Source: JBBRVP01 sp038246785 (GTDB lineage: Bacteria > Actinomycetota > Actinomycetes > Jiangellales > Jiangellaceae). From it: a DNA stretch of 46,899 nucleotides. Under the pieces are notes generated by a model that saw nothing but the letters and a program-made list of their open reading frames with translations, had not been told where the DNA came from and made no database searches. This document shows, piece by piece, positions 8,357 through 17,268 of the stretch. Positions within the stretch are counted from its first letter, which is position 1; each line of letters opens with the position of its first letter. The stretch lies in the NCBI GenBank assembly GCA_038246785.1, contig JBBRVP010000025.1, positions 1 through 46,899 of the forward strand, given 5' to 3'. A program made the position numbers and the translations under genes.

Positions 8357-9019
8357 CCGAAGCGAGATAGAATAGCCGAACGCCGTGAGGCTACCCGGCT
8401 GGAAATCGTTGACGCTGCCTGGGCCCTGACGGAGGAGCACGGGCTGGCGGAGTTCACTCTGCGCGATGTCGCGGAGCGGGTGGGCATGCGGGCGCCGTCG
8501 CTCTACACCCACTTCGCATCGAAGCACGCGATCTACGATGCGATGTTCGGGCAGGGGTGGACCGACTACGAACAGGTGGCCCTGGCCGAGCTTCGGTTGC
8601 TTCCGTCGGCTCCCCGAGCCGCGGTGCGTCGAGTGGCGCGGGTGTTCTTCGACTTCGCGGTCGCCAACCCGGCGCGTCATCAGCTCCTGAACCAGCGCAC
8701 CATCCCTGGTTTCGCGCCGACCCCGGAGTCCTATGCCCCCGCGGTCCGCGTGTTGGAACAAGGACGACGACTCTTCTGCGACCTTGGCATGAGCGACTCG
8801 GCCGAGTACGACATTTGGGTCGCGTTGATCGGTGGTCTGATCAACCAGCAGCTGGCCAACGACCCCGGCGGCACGCGATGGTCGGCGTTGCTGGACCGCG
8901 CCGTTGACATCTGGGCCGATGGCGTCGGCCTTCCCCCAGACCCCCCGGCGCAAAGCCGGCGGACAACCCAACCCCAGGGCCCGCGTCGGCGAAGCCCTGC
9001 CACGAGGAGCACCGAATGA
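8345..9019 (+). CDS. TetR family transcriptional regulator
   Basis: A 224-residue regulator. The N-terminal helix-turn-helix is clear: RLEIVDAAWALTEEHGLAEF, then TLRDVAERVGMRAPSLYTHF and ASKHAIYDAMF. The rest resembles a TetR C-terminal ligand domain (FFDFAVANPARHQLLNQRTI), with a proline/arginine-rich tail of about 25 residues that looks unstructured. ATG 8345 lies inside a perfect palindrome and the message is probably leaderless. The stop overlaps the next start (ATGA at 9016-9019), so it is translationally coupled to the DinB-type protein. It most likely represses itself and that partner until a ligand binds; the ligand is unknown. Confidence 0.9.
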   Translation: MLGAPKRDRIAERREATRLEIVDAAWALTEEHGLAEFTLRDVAERVGMRAPSLYTHFASKHAIYDAMFGQGWTDYEQVALAELRLLPSAPRAAVRRVARVFFDFAVANPARHQLLNQRTIPGFAPTPESYAPAVRVLEQGRRLFCDLGMSDSAEYDIWVALIGGLINQQLANDPGGTRWSALLDRAVDIWADGVGLPPDPPAQSRRTTQPQGPRRRSPATRSTE

Positions 9020-9804
9020 AGACCACCATCACGACCTGGCCGGGCCACGACACCGTCCAGCCCGCGATCGAGCGGTCGACCGCGATGCGGCTCGCCGAGA
9101 CGGAGTACGAGCGGGTAGCAAACGCCGTCGACGCACTCCAACCAGAGGACTGGACCCAGCCCACCGATTGCCCTGCGTGGGACGTCCGCCAGCTGGTCGC
9201 CCACATCGCCGGCATGGCGAGGTTCATCTCCACCCCGCTGGAGATGGCACGCCAGCTGCGCGCGGCCAAGCGCCGCCAGCAGGACCATCAGGCACTCATC
9301 GACGCCCAGACCGCCGTGCAGGTCGAGGAGCGCGAACACCTCGGGCCCGAAGAGGTCCGTGTCGAACTGCGGCGCGTCGGCCCCCGCGCGGCCAAGGGCC
9401 GCCGCCGTGCCCCCGGCTTCGTACGCCGCCGGCGCATGCCCGAACCGCAGGTGGTCAACGGCGCCCAAGAGACATGGAGCATCGGCTACCTCACCGACGT
9501 GATCCTCACGCGCGACCCTTGGATGCACCGCCTGGACCTCGCCCGGGCGACCGGTAGAGCCCCGGTGCTCACCGCCGATCACGACGGCGTCCTCGTCGCC
9601 GATGTCGTGAACGAGTGGGCCCGCCGGCACGGCCGGCCCTACCGATTGGAGCTCACCGGTCCAGCCGGCGGGAGCTGGATCTCCGGCACCGGCGGTGAAG
9701 AGATCGTCATGGACGCCGCCGAGTTCTGCCGTGTCATCTCGGGTCGTCCCGGTCCCGACCGTGGCAGGCCCGCGGGGCTGCTTGCCACCCAGGTCCCCTT
9801 CTAG
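9016..9804 (+). CDS. Mycothiol-dependent maleylpyruvate isomerase-type (DinB superfamily) protein
   Basis: A 262-residue protein with the N-terminal motif of the mycothiol/MDMPI domain: DWTQPTDCPAWDVRQLVAHI (about residues 50-69), where the trailing histidine is one of the usual metal ligands. A second conserved patch, DVILTRDPWMHRLDLARATG, supplies the HRxD region. The middle is unusually rich in arginine and lysine. Family members transfer mycothiol or isomerise small substrates in the cytosol; the reaction here is unknown. It overlaps the upstream TetR gene by four bases, which suggests a TetR-controlled detoxification or catabolic role. Confidence 0.78.
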   Translation: MKTTITTWPGHDTVQPAIERSTAMRLAETEYERVANAVDALQPEDWTQPTDCPAWDVRQLVAHIAGMARFISTPLEMARQLRAAKRRQQDHQALIDAQTAVQVEEREHLGPEEVRVELRRVGPRAAKGRRRAPGFVRRRRMPEPQVVNGAQETWSIGYLTDVILTRDPWMHRLDLARATGRAPVLTADHDGVLVADVVNEWARRHGRPYRLELTGPAGGSWISGTGGEEIVMDAAEFCRVISGRPGPDRGRPAGLLATQVPF

Positions 9805-10020
9805 ACCGTATCCGCCGACGTACGCGCGGGCGGCGACGCGATCCGCGACCTCCAGCTCATGTGGGCTTCGGTCGACAGCGCCCGGGTGCACCAGGTTGAC
9901 CCGATCCATGCCAAGGTGGCTGTGGTGAGTGCGGCCTGGACCCCGCTCCGCACCACGGCATGCGACGCGTCCTCAACGAACAAGACAAGATCAACGCAGC
10001 GGCCGTTTGACCCAGGGCTC
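9805..10020. other. Intergenic stretch with a possible decayed coding fragment
   Basis: No intact gene. In frame from 9805 the plus strand reads like protein (SADVRAGGDAIRDLQLMWAS, VDSARVHQVDPIHAKVAVV). A different frame from 9960 reads MRRVLNEQDKINAAAV and then stops. Joined by a frameshift these could be the end of a lost gene, but I recognise no family. Confidence 0.3.
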
Positions 10021-10668
10021 TCAGCCGGGCACGGCGAGCTCGACCGCGGGCGCGACCCCCACCCGATGCCCACCGTGGCTGTCGAAGAGCACTCCGGAGC
10101 GCTCCGGCAGTCCGAGCACCCGCGCGGCCGCCGGCAGCACGCCGCGGGCAGAATCCAGCCAGGACGCCGACCCGCTGTAGTGCGGCAGCACGAGGTCGAC
10201 CGGCGCGAGTCCCAGGCCCGGCACGACGCGCACCTTCGAGCCCGGCAGCACCGTCCACCGGCACATCACCATCGCCCCAGCGCTGGCGCCGCTGACGGCC
10301 ACGCCGTCGGCGAGCAGCCGCGCCAGCAGGTCGCGGTGCGGCTGCAGCGCCGAGAGCAGCCGGGCCGGCGACCCGCCGAGCAGCACCAGCAGGTCGGCTG
10401 AGGCGAGCAGGTCCGCGTCGGCGACCTCGTCGAAGGCGACCCGGCCGCGGTCGGCCCCCAGCCCCTCGTACCAGCGCACCGCGTTGGCCCCGGCGACCTC
10501 GCGCTCGCGGCCGGGCGCCCCCGCGTACGGCGCCACGATCACCAGCGGCCCTGGAGCGGCCGCGAGCATCGCGGCGTCCATGCCCTCGCACCCGGGTTGC
10601 AGCTCCGCGCCACCCTGCAGGCACAGCGTCCCGGTGCTCTGGGCCCCGGTGACCGATGTGGGGGTCAC
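10021..10668 (-). CDS. Type 1 glutamine amidotransferase-like / peptidase S51 family protein
   Basis: A protein of about 215 residues with the S51/cyanophycinase fold signature: VLLGGSPARLLSAL (the 'GGN/S' loop) followed by VAVSGASAGAMVMC, where GASAGA carries the predicted nucleophilic serine, and a late FDSHGGHRVG. Relatives include dipeptidase E and cyanophycinase, but many are uncharacterised. GTG 10668 overlaps the aminotransferase stop by four bases (GTGA) and is preferred; GTG 10686 would add six residues. It is the last gene of a purD-aminotransferase-S51 unit. A second S51-type protein lies at 23718-24443. Confidence 0.75.
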   Translation of the reverse strand: MTPTSVTGAQSTGTLCLQGGAELQPGCEGMDAAMLAAAPGPLVIVAPYAGAPGREREVAGANAVRWYEGLGADRGRVAFDEVADADLLASADLLVLLGGSPARLLSALQPHRDLLARLLADGVAVSGASAGAMVMCRWTVLPGSKVRVVPGLGLAPVDLVLPHYSGSASWLDSARGVLPAAARVLGLPERSGVLFDSHGGHRVGVAPAVELAVPG

Positions 10669-11822
10669 CGCCGCGTTGCCAGCCACGGCCCGAGCCGGGC
10701 GACCGCCTCCTCCAGGTCACGTCGCGAGCCCGCGAAGCACAGCCGCACCCAGTGCCGCCCCTCCGCCGGGTCGAAGTCGGTACCGGGGGTGAGCGCGACT
10801 CCGGTCTCGTCGAGCAGCTGCCGCCAGAAGGTGTCGCTGTCGTCGGTCCAGGCCGAGACGTCGGCGTAGAGGTAGAACGCGCCGTCCGGCGGCGCGACGC
10901 GGTGGACGCCGATAGCCGGCAGCGCCTCGAGCAGGTAGGCCCGGTTGTCGGCGTAGCGGCGCACGTGCCCGTCGAGCTCGTCGTAGGCGTCGAACGCCGC
11001 TCCTGCGGCGGCCTGCGCCGGCGCCGGCGGGCAGATCGACAGGTTGCCGGTCAGCCGCCGCACCGGCGAGCGCAGGTCGGCCGGCACGAGCATCCAGCCC
11101 AGCCGCCAGCCGGTCATCGAGAAGTACTTCGAGAAGGAGTTGACGACGATTGCGGTGCGGCTGGTCTCCCACGCCGAGGCGCCGCGGCCGCCGTAGGTGA
11201 TGCCGTGGTAGATCTCGTCGGAGACCACGCGGACGCCGTGCTCGTCGGCCCAGCCCAGGACCGCGGCCAGCTCATGCTCCTCGAGCATCGTGCCGGTCGG
11301 GTTGGCGGGCGAGGCGACGACGAGGCCGTCGAGCTCTGCTCCGTGTGCCTCGAGCACCTCCAACGTCGGCTGGAACCGGGTCTGCGGGCCGGTCGGCAGG
11401 ATGACGACCTCGAGGCCGAGGGCGGTCATGAGGTTGCGGTACGCCGGGTAGGCCGGGCGCCCCATCCCGATCCGGTCGCCGGGCTCGAACGCGGTGAGGA
11501 AGGCCAGCAGGAACGCACCCGAGGAACCGGTGGTGGCCACGACGTCGTCGGGGTCGACCGCGAAGCCGTACCAGTCACGGCAGTGCTGGGCGATCCGCTC
11601 CCGAAGGTCGAGCCGGCCGACGGCCTCGGTGTAGCCGAGGGGGTCGGCGTCGAGCACCCGGTGCAGCGCCTCCACGACGGGTTTGGGAGCGCCGGTGGAC
11701 GGCTGGCCGGCGCCGAGGAAGACGAGGTCGCCGTGGGTGATGCGACGCCGCTCGGCCGCGGCGATGACGTCCATGACCTTGAACGGCGGGACGTCACCGC
11801 GCCGTGCCACCCGGAGCACCAC
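10665..11822 (-). CDS. PLP-dependent aminotransferase, class I/II
   Basis: A 385-residue fold-type I aminotransferase. Visible features are GYTEAVGRLDLRERIA near the N-terminus, VASPANPTGTML (substrate Asn loop), VVSDEIYHGITY (PLP-ring Asp and Tyr) and VVNSFSKYFSMTGWRLGW with the Schiff-base lysine at about residue 232. A C-terminal VRLCFAGS supplies the substrate-carboxylate arginine. The start is GTG 11822, ten bases after the purD stop. Substrate specificity cannot be read; the sequence resembles the aspartate/aromatic-type branch. Sitting between purD and an S51 gene, it is probably co-transcribed with both. Confidence 0.88.
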   Translation of the reverse strand: MVLRVARRGDVPPFKVMDVIAAAERRRITHGDLVFLGAGQPSTGAPKPVVEALHRVLDADPLGYTEAVGRLDLRERIAQHCRDWYGFAVDPDDVVATTGSSGAFLLAFLTAFEPGDRIGMGRPAYPAYRNLMTALGLEVVILPTGPQTRFQPTLEVLEAHGAELDGLVVASPANPTGTMLEEHELAAVLGWADEHGVRVVSDEIYHGITYGGRGASAWETSRTAIVVNSFSKYFSMTGWRLGWMLVPADLRSPVRRLTGNLSICPPAPAQAAAGAAFDAYDELDGHVRRYADNRAYLLEALPAIGVHRVAPPDGAFYLYADVSAWTDDSDTFWRQLLDETGVALTPGTDFDPAEGRHWVRLCFAGSRRDLEEAVARLGPWLATRR

Positions 11823-11832
11823 GTCGGGCAGG

Positions 11833-13104
11833 CTACGGGACGGGCAGGCTGACCCGGTCCTCCGCGGCGGCAAGCGCGATGTCGCTGCGGAAGTGGGAGC
11901 CGCGCAGACGGATGCGTGACACGGCGTCGTACACCCGCCCGCGCGCCTCCGCGAGATCAGCACCGGAGGCGGTGACCGACAGCACCCGCCCCCCGCTAGA
12001 CGTCGGCCGGCCCGCGTGGTCGGCCGAGGTACCGGCGTGCAGCACCTCCACTCCCACGACGGCCGCCGCCGCGTCGAGTCCCTCGACCGGGTCGCCGGTG
12101 CGTGGCGAGGCCGGGTAGCCCTCGGCCGCGACGACCACGGTGACCGCCGAGCCCGACCGCCACACCAGCGGCGGTACCTGGTCGAGCTGCCCGGTGGCGG
12201 CCGCGTGAAGGATCTCGCCGAGCGGCGTACGCAGCAGCGCCAGCACGGGCTGCGTCTCCGGGTCGCCGAACCGTGCGTTGAACTCCACGACACGCAACCC
12301 GCGCGAAGTGAGCGCGAGGCCGGCATAGAGCAGACCAGCGAACGGCGTCCCCCGGTGTGCCAGCTCGTCGACCACCGGCTGGGCGACCCGCGCGACGACG
12401 TCGTCGACCAGGTCGGGCGGCGCCCACGGCAGCGGTGTGTAGGCGCCCATGCCGCCGGTGTTGGGTCCGGCGTCGCCGTCGTACGCGCGCTTGAAGTCCT
12501 GCGCGGGAAGCAGCGGCACGACGGTGCGACCGTCGCTGACGCAGAACAGGCTGACCTCGGGCCCGTCGAGGTACTCCTCCACGACGACGGTCCCGCAGGC
12601 CCGCCCGTGCGCCAGCGCGGCCGCTCGGTCGTCGGTGACGACGACGCCCTTGCCGGCCGCGAGTCCGTCGTCCTTGACGACGTACGGCGGGCCGAACGCG
12701 TCCAGCGCGACCGCGACCTCCGGCTCGCTCGTGCACACGTGCGACATCGCCGTGGGCACCTCGGCGACGGCCATCACCTGCTTGGCGAAGGCCTTGCTGC
12801 CCTCGAGGCGCGCAGCGGCTGCGGAGGGGCCGAAGCAGGCGATGCCGGAGGCACGCACGGCGTCGGCGACGCCGTGGACCAGCGGCAGCTCGGGCCCGAC
12901 GACGACCAGGTCGACGCCGAGGTCGGTGGCGAGGCGGCTGACGGCGTCGGGATCGGCGACGTCGAGCGGGCGGGCGGAGTCGACGTCCGCGGCGATGCCG
13001 GCGTTGCCGGGCGCGGCGTGCAGCGCGCCGACGTACGGGTCACGCCGCAGCGTTCGGACGATGGCGTGCTCACGGGCGCCGGAGCCGACGACGAGGACGT
13101 CCAC
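11833..13104 (-). CDS. purD: Phosphoribosylamine-glycine ligase (GAR synthetase)
   Basis: Second step of de novo purine synthesis: phosphoribosylamine plus glycine plus ATP give GAR. The 423-residue protein has the N-terminal Rossmann-like DVLVVGSGAREHAIV, VVGPELPLVHGVAD, then the ATP-grasp domain with YVVKDDGLAAGKGVVV, FKRAYDGDAGPNTGGMGAY (the family signature) and VVEFNARFGDPETQP (metal-binding). The C-terminal domain is complete, ending in SLPVP. It begins at GTG 13104 and is divergent from the DUF2252 gene at 13216. It leads a three-gene minus-strand unit with the aminotransferase and the S51 protein. Confidence 0.96.
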   Translation of the reverse strand: MDVLVVGSGAREHAIVRTLRRDPYVGALHAAPGNAGIAADVDSARPLDVADPDAVSRLATDLGVDLVVVGPELPLVHGVADAVRASGIACFGPSAAAARLEGSKAFAKQVMAVAEVPTAMSHVCTSEPEVAVALDAFGPPYVVKDDGLAAGKGVVVTDDRAAALAHGRACGTVVVEEYLDGPEVSLFCVSDGRTVVPLLPAQDFKRAYDGDAGPNTGGMGAYTPLPWAPPDLVDDVVARVAQPVVDELAHRGTPFAGLLYAGLALTSRGLRVVEFNARFGDPETQPVLALLRTPLGEILHAAATGQLDQVPPLVWRSGSAVTVVVAAEGYPASPRTGDPVEGLDAAAAVVGVEVLHAGTSADHAGRPTSSGGRVLSVTASGADLAEARGRVYDAVSRIRLRGSHFRSDIALAAAEDRVSLPVP

Positions 13105-13215
13105 GGCGGGCAGCCTAGGGCGGAGGAGGACCGGCCGTGGACGTCGTGTCCATCGCCGACGTCGTGCCGACGCGGGCCGGGTGTCACTACGGTTGGGTGC
13201 GCGAGGTGAGCGCCG

Positions 13216-14628
13216 ATGCCGGAGGACTCCCATGTCGTGCTCGAGACCGCCGACGGCCAGTCCTACGCCTCGCTGCGTCGCCGGCCGGTTCCCCGCACGG
13301 AGCGCTACGCCATCGGCCGGGCGCTGCGCCAGCAGGTCCCGCGCAAGTCCCTCGGCCGGTGGAGCCCGGCGGCTGACCGGCAGGATCCCGTCGCGCAGGT
13401 GATCGAGGCGCACACCGACCGGCTGGAGTGGCTGGTCCCCGTCCGGGTCGGGCGGATGGTCTCCTCGCCGTACTCGTTCCTGCGCGGCACGGCCGGCATC
13501 ATGGCGGCCGACTTCGCCCAGCTGCCGGCGACCGGGATCAGGCCGGTGATCTGCGGTGACGCGCACCTGGGCAACTTCGGCTTCTACGCCTCGCCCGAGC
13601 GAGACCTGGTCTTCGACCTCAACGACTTCGACGAGGCGCATCCCGGCTGCTGGGAGTGGGACGTGCGGCGGCTCGTCGCGAGCGTCTGGGTGGCCGGTCG
13701 GCAGAACGGCGCAGCCGAGTCGGAGTGCGAGGTCGCCGTCAGGTCCTGCGTCGCCGCCTACCGCCGGCAGGTCCGTGCGCTCGCCCGGGAGCCGCTGCTG
13801 CAGCGGCGGTACGAACGGCTCGACCTCGACCGGCTCAGCACCACCGTGTCGGACAAGGCCCTGCGGGCAGAGATCAAGAGGTCGGCCCGCCGCGCTCGGA
13901 TTCGTACCAGCGACCGGGCGTTGCCCCGCTACACCGAGCGGCGCAACGGCGAGCGCCGGATCGTCGAGGAGCCTCCGCTGATCACCCGGCTCGCCGAAGC
14001 CGAAGCCGACCAGCTGGCCCACGCCCTCGACCGCTACCTCGTCACGTTGCCCGAGCAGTGGCGGCGGCTCCTTGCCGGGTACACGCTGCTGGACACCGCC
14101 CACAAGGTGGTCGGTGTCGGCAGCGTTGGGCTGCGCGCGTACGTCGGGCTCTGCGAGGGCAGCAGTCCCGACGACGTGGTCTTCCTGCAGGTCAAACAGG
14201 CCAGGCGGTCGGTGGTCGCCCGCTACGTGCACGGCGACTCGGCGCTGCATGAGCACCAGGGCAAGCGCGTCGTCGAGTACCAGCAAGCACTGCAGACGGT
14301 CAGCGACCCGATGCTCGGCTGGACGACGTTCGACGACCGCCAGTACTACGTGCGCCAGTTCCGCGACATGAAGGGCGCGATCCCGATCGACCGCATCGGC
14401 GCCAGCGCGCTGGCCGACTACGCCGGGGTGTGCGGGCACCTGCTGGCGAAGGGGCATGCCCGCACCAGTGGCGCGTCGATGATCGCCGGGTACGTCGGCA
14501 GGTCGGACAAGGTCGACGTGGCCATGTCCCGGTTCGCCCAGGCCTACGCCGACCAGACAGAGCGCGACCACCAGGCGCTCGTCGACGCCGTCGACGCCGG
14601 CAGGCTGCCGGTCGAGCACGGGGTGTGA
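13216..14628 (+). CDS. DUF2252 domain-containing protein
   Basis: A 470-residue protein spanning a full DUF2252 domain. The hallmarks are FLRGTAGIMAADFA, VICGDAHLGNFGFYASPE (a kinase-like 'GDxHxxN' catalytic segment), FDLNDFDEAHPGCWEWDVRR (DFD-like metal motif) and a late FRDMKGAIPID. The fold is thought to be related to aminoglycoside phosphotransferase/protein-kinase-like enzymes, but no reaction is established for the family. The start is ATG 13216; no ribosome site is obvious. It is divergent from purD and followed by a degraded TetR gene in the opposite direction. Confidence 0.87.
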   Translation: MPEDSHVVLETADGQSYASLRRRPVPRTERYAIGRALRQQVPRKSLGRWSPAADRQDPVAQVIEAHTDRLEWLVPVRVGRMVSSPYSFLRGTAGIMAADFAQLPATGIRPVICGDAHLGNFGFYASPERDLVFDLNDFDEAHPGCWEWDVRRLVASVWVAGRQNGAAESECEVAVRSCVAAYRRQVRALAREPLLQRRYERLDLDRLSTTVSDKALRAEIKRSARRARIRTSDRALPRYTERRNGERRIVEEPPLITRLAEAEADQLAHALDRYLVTLPEQWRRLLAGYTLLDTAHKVVGVGSVGLRAYVGLCEGSSPDDVVFLQVKQARRSVVARYVHGDSALHEHQGKRVVEYQQALQTVSDPMLGWTTFDDRQYYVRQFRDMKGAIPIDRIGASALADYAGVCGHLLAKGHARTSGASMIAGYVGRSDKVDVAMSRFAQAYADQTERDHQALVDAVDAGRLPVEHGV

Positions 14629-14688
14629 CCGGCCCCGGCTCTGGTCGGTGGTTCGTCGCGGGTGTGGCCGACCGTGCCCCGCCGACTG

Positions 14689-15123
14689 CTAGGTGCCGAC
14701 ATGGTCGGTGCGGGCGTAGTCGTCGAGCCCGCGGCGCACGCCTGCCGACCGCGGTGGTCACCAAGACCTGGACGTGCGTGGCGAGCTGCTCGCCGTGGAT
14801 GCCGGCCAGGACAGCGGCCCGGGTGCCGGCCAGCACGACGCGGTGCACGCCCATGACCGCATGCGCCGCGACGTGCGGCGCCACGTCGGCCGGGTCGGCG
14901 TCCGTCTGCTCGGCGAGCAACCGGGCGAGCTCCTCGGTCGACTCGTGGATGATCTCCAGCTCGCGCAGGCGCAGGGTGCGGCTGCCGGCCACCATGCGGG
15001 CGCCGCGACCTCAGCCACCGTTGCGTGGTCGAAGCCGCGCTCGACGAACAGGGTCCACGCGGACTGCGCGATCAGCCCGAGTGTCCTCAGCTTCTTGCGC
15101 ACCCGGAGTCCGAGACCGGCCAT
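14689..15123 (-). pseudogene. TetR family regulator, internally deleted and frameshifted
   Basis: The pieces of one TetR gene lie in three frames. From ATG 15123 the start reads MAGLGLRVRKKLRTLG, then AWTLFVERGFDHATVAEVAA, a normal first half of the DNA-binding domain. The second half of that domain and the adjoining helices (about 70-100 residues) are missing. In another frame the ligand domain resumes: MVAGSRTLRLRELEIIHEST, then HVAAHAVMGVHRVVLAG. After a further shift the tail VRRGLDDYARTDHVGT ends at TAG 14689-14691. Without a recognition helix it cannot act as a repressor. It was probably divergent from the GH15 gene, which starts 48 bases away. Confidence 0.75.
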
Positions 15124-15171
15124 GCCGTTGATGATGCACGGGATTCCAGATGTCGCACGCGGGGCAGGTGA

Positions 15172-16985
15172 GTGTCCATGGCCCTGCCGATCGAGGACTA
15201 CGCCGTGCTCGGCGACACGCAGACCGCAGCGCTGGTGGGCCGGGACGGCTCGGTCGACTGGCTGTGCCTGCCGCGCTTCGACTCCGCTGCCGTGTTCGCC
15301 GGCCTGCTCGGCACCGAGCGGCACGGACGGTGGCTGCTCCGGCCGGCGGGGGAGATCCAGGCGGTCCGCCGACGCTACCGCGGCGACACCCTGGTGCTGG
15401 AGACCGAGTACGACACCGACGAGGGATCGGTACGCGTCATCGACTTCATGCCGCCGCGGGACGAGGCGCCGGACCTCGTCCGGATCGTCGAGGGCCTGCA
15501 CGGGCGGGTGCCGTTGCGCATGGAGCTGCGGCTGCGCTTCGACTACGGGCGGGTCGTGCCCTGGGTCTACCGCGAGGGCGACGACCTCGTCGCGGTGGCG
15601 GGTCCGGATGCGGTCTACCTGCGCACGCCCGTACGGGTGGAGGGTCGCGATCTGGCGACAGTGGCCGAGTTCAGCGTCAGCGCCGGCGAGCGGGTGCCGT
15701 TCGTGCTGACCTGGCAGGCCTCCCACCTGCCCGCCCCGACACCGGTGGAGCCGGAGCCGGCGCTGCGCGACACCGAGGACTACTGGACCGAGTGGGTCAG
15801 CCACTGCACGTACCAGGGGAAGTGGCGCGAGGCGGTGGTGCGCTCCCTGCTGACGCTCAAGGCGCTGACGTACGGCCCGACCGGCGGCATCGTGGCCGCC
15901 GCGACGACGTCGCTGCCCGAGCAGCTCGGCGGCGTCCGCAACTGGGACTACCGCTTCTGCTGGCTCCGCGACGCCACGATCACGTTGCAGGCCCTCATGT
16001 TCTGCGGCTTCCACGACGAGGCGGCGGCCTGGCGCAAGTGGCTGCTCCGGGCGATCGCCGGTGACCCCGCCGAGATGCAGATCATGTACGGGGTGGCCGG
16101 CGAGCGGCGGCTCGAGGAGTTCCGCATCGACTGGCTGCCCGGGTACGACGGCAACCCGGTGCGGATCGGCAACGCGGCGGTCCACCAGTTCCAGCTCGAC
16201 GTCTACGGCGAGGTCATGGACGCCATGCACCGGGCACGCGACCTGGGCCTCAAGCGCGACGACCCGTCGTGGGCGCTGCAGGCCGACCTCATGGATTTCG
16301 TGGCCGAGCACTGGCGAGACCCGGACGAGGGCATCTGGGAAGTCCGGGGCGAGCCACAGCACTTCACGCACTCCAAGCTGATGGCCTGGGTGGCGTTCGA
16401 CCGAGCCGTCAAGGCCGTCGAGCGACACGGGCTGCCGGGACCGCTCGGTCCGTGGAAGCAGCTGCGTGAGGAGATCCGCGCGGAGATCCTCACCCGGGGC
16501 TGGGACGACGAGCGCGCCACGTTCACCCAGCACTACGGCTCGAGCGAGCTCGACGCCGCTCTCCTGATGATCCCTCAGGTCGGCTTCCTGCCCGCCGACG
16601 ACCCACGGGTGCTCGGCACCGTGGCCGCCATCGAGCGCGAGCTGATGTCCGACGGCTTCGTGCAGCGCTACACCCAGCACCCGGACAGCGATGTCGACGG
16701 ACTGCCTCCCGGGGAGGGCGCCTTCCTCGCCTGCACGTTCTGGCTCGCCGACAACTACGCGCTCGCCGGCCGACGCGACGAGGCGCTGAGGTCTTCGAGC
16801 GGCTGCTGGAGCTGCGCAACGACGTCGGCCTGCTGTCAGAGGAGTACGACACGAAGGCCGGACGGCTGGTCGGCAACTTCCCGCAGGCGTTCAGCCACGT
16901 GCCGCTCATCGACACCGCCCGGGTGTTGGACTCAGCGCCCAGCCCGACCGAGGAGCGGCATCAGGAGGCGTTCGACGCGCCGTAG
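15172..16985 (+). pseudogene. Glycoside hydrolase family 15 protein (trehalase/glucoamylase-like), frameshifted near the end
   Basis: About 604 residues of a GH15 enzyme, cytosolic by lack of a signal peptide. The N-terminal beta domain opens with LPIEDYAVLGDTQTAALVGR, then GSVDWLCLPRFDSAA. The (alpha/alpha)6 barrel carries NWDYRFCWLRDATIT (about residue 257) and HYGSSELDAALLMIPQVGFL (from about residue 454), the regions of the general acid and base. Actinobacterial relatives are trehalases or glucan hydrolases. At about 16788-16795 one base appears to be missing: the reading continues in the next frame as VFERLLELRNDVGLLSEEYD and then FSHVPLIDTARVL, to TAG 16983-16985. Read uncorrected, the protein ends in about 75 foreign residues (stop 17020-17022). 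GTG 15172 or ATG 15178 is the start. Confidence 0.88.
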
Positions 16986-16993
16986 CGGTCGCG

Positions 16994-17179
16994 TCAGGTG
17001 CGCGAGGAGTACCAGCGGCTGAAGGCGAACGCGATTGCGAACACGACGATGGCGATGAGCAGGCCGACGCCGACCGCCGACCAGAAGCCGGCGCCCGTCG
17101 CCGCGGCGATGAGGACGTAGATGGCTCCGGCGACGACCGCTGCGATCACGGTGGCATTCAGCGAGGTGTTCATCCTCAT
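16994..17179 (-). CDS. Small membrane protein with two predicted helices
   Basis: A 61-residue protein with two hydrophobic stretches, ATVIAAVVAGAIYVLIAAAT and WSAVGVGLLIAIVVFAIAFA, and a short basic tail. ATG 17179 follows an excellent ribosome site, AGGGGAG with a gap of about five bases, which argues it is expressed. It faces the end of the GH15 gene, nine bases away, and is divergent from the M50-type gene. I recognise no family. Confidence 0.65.
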   Translation of the reverse strand: MRMNTSLNATVIAAVVAGAIYVLIAAATGAGFWSAVGVGLLIAIVVFAIAFAFSRWYSSRT

Positions 17180-17268
17180 GGCGCTCCCCTGCCCACTCCA
17201 GGATGTTCTCAAGCCAGCACGGACCGTGACAGTGACGAGGCCAGGAACGGCGTGAGGGACGATCGGGT

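Noticed and set aside
13137..13376. Short plus-strand frame starting MDVVSIADVVPTRAGCHYGW
   Set aside because: It overlaps the start of the DUF2252 gene in another frame and becomes arginine-rich antisense-like sequence after the first 25 residues.
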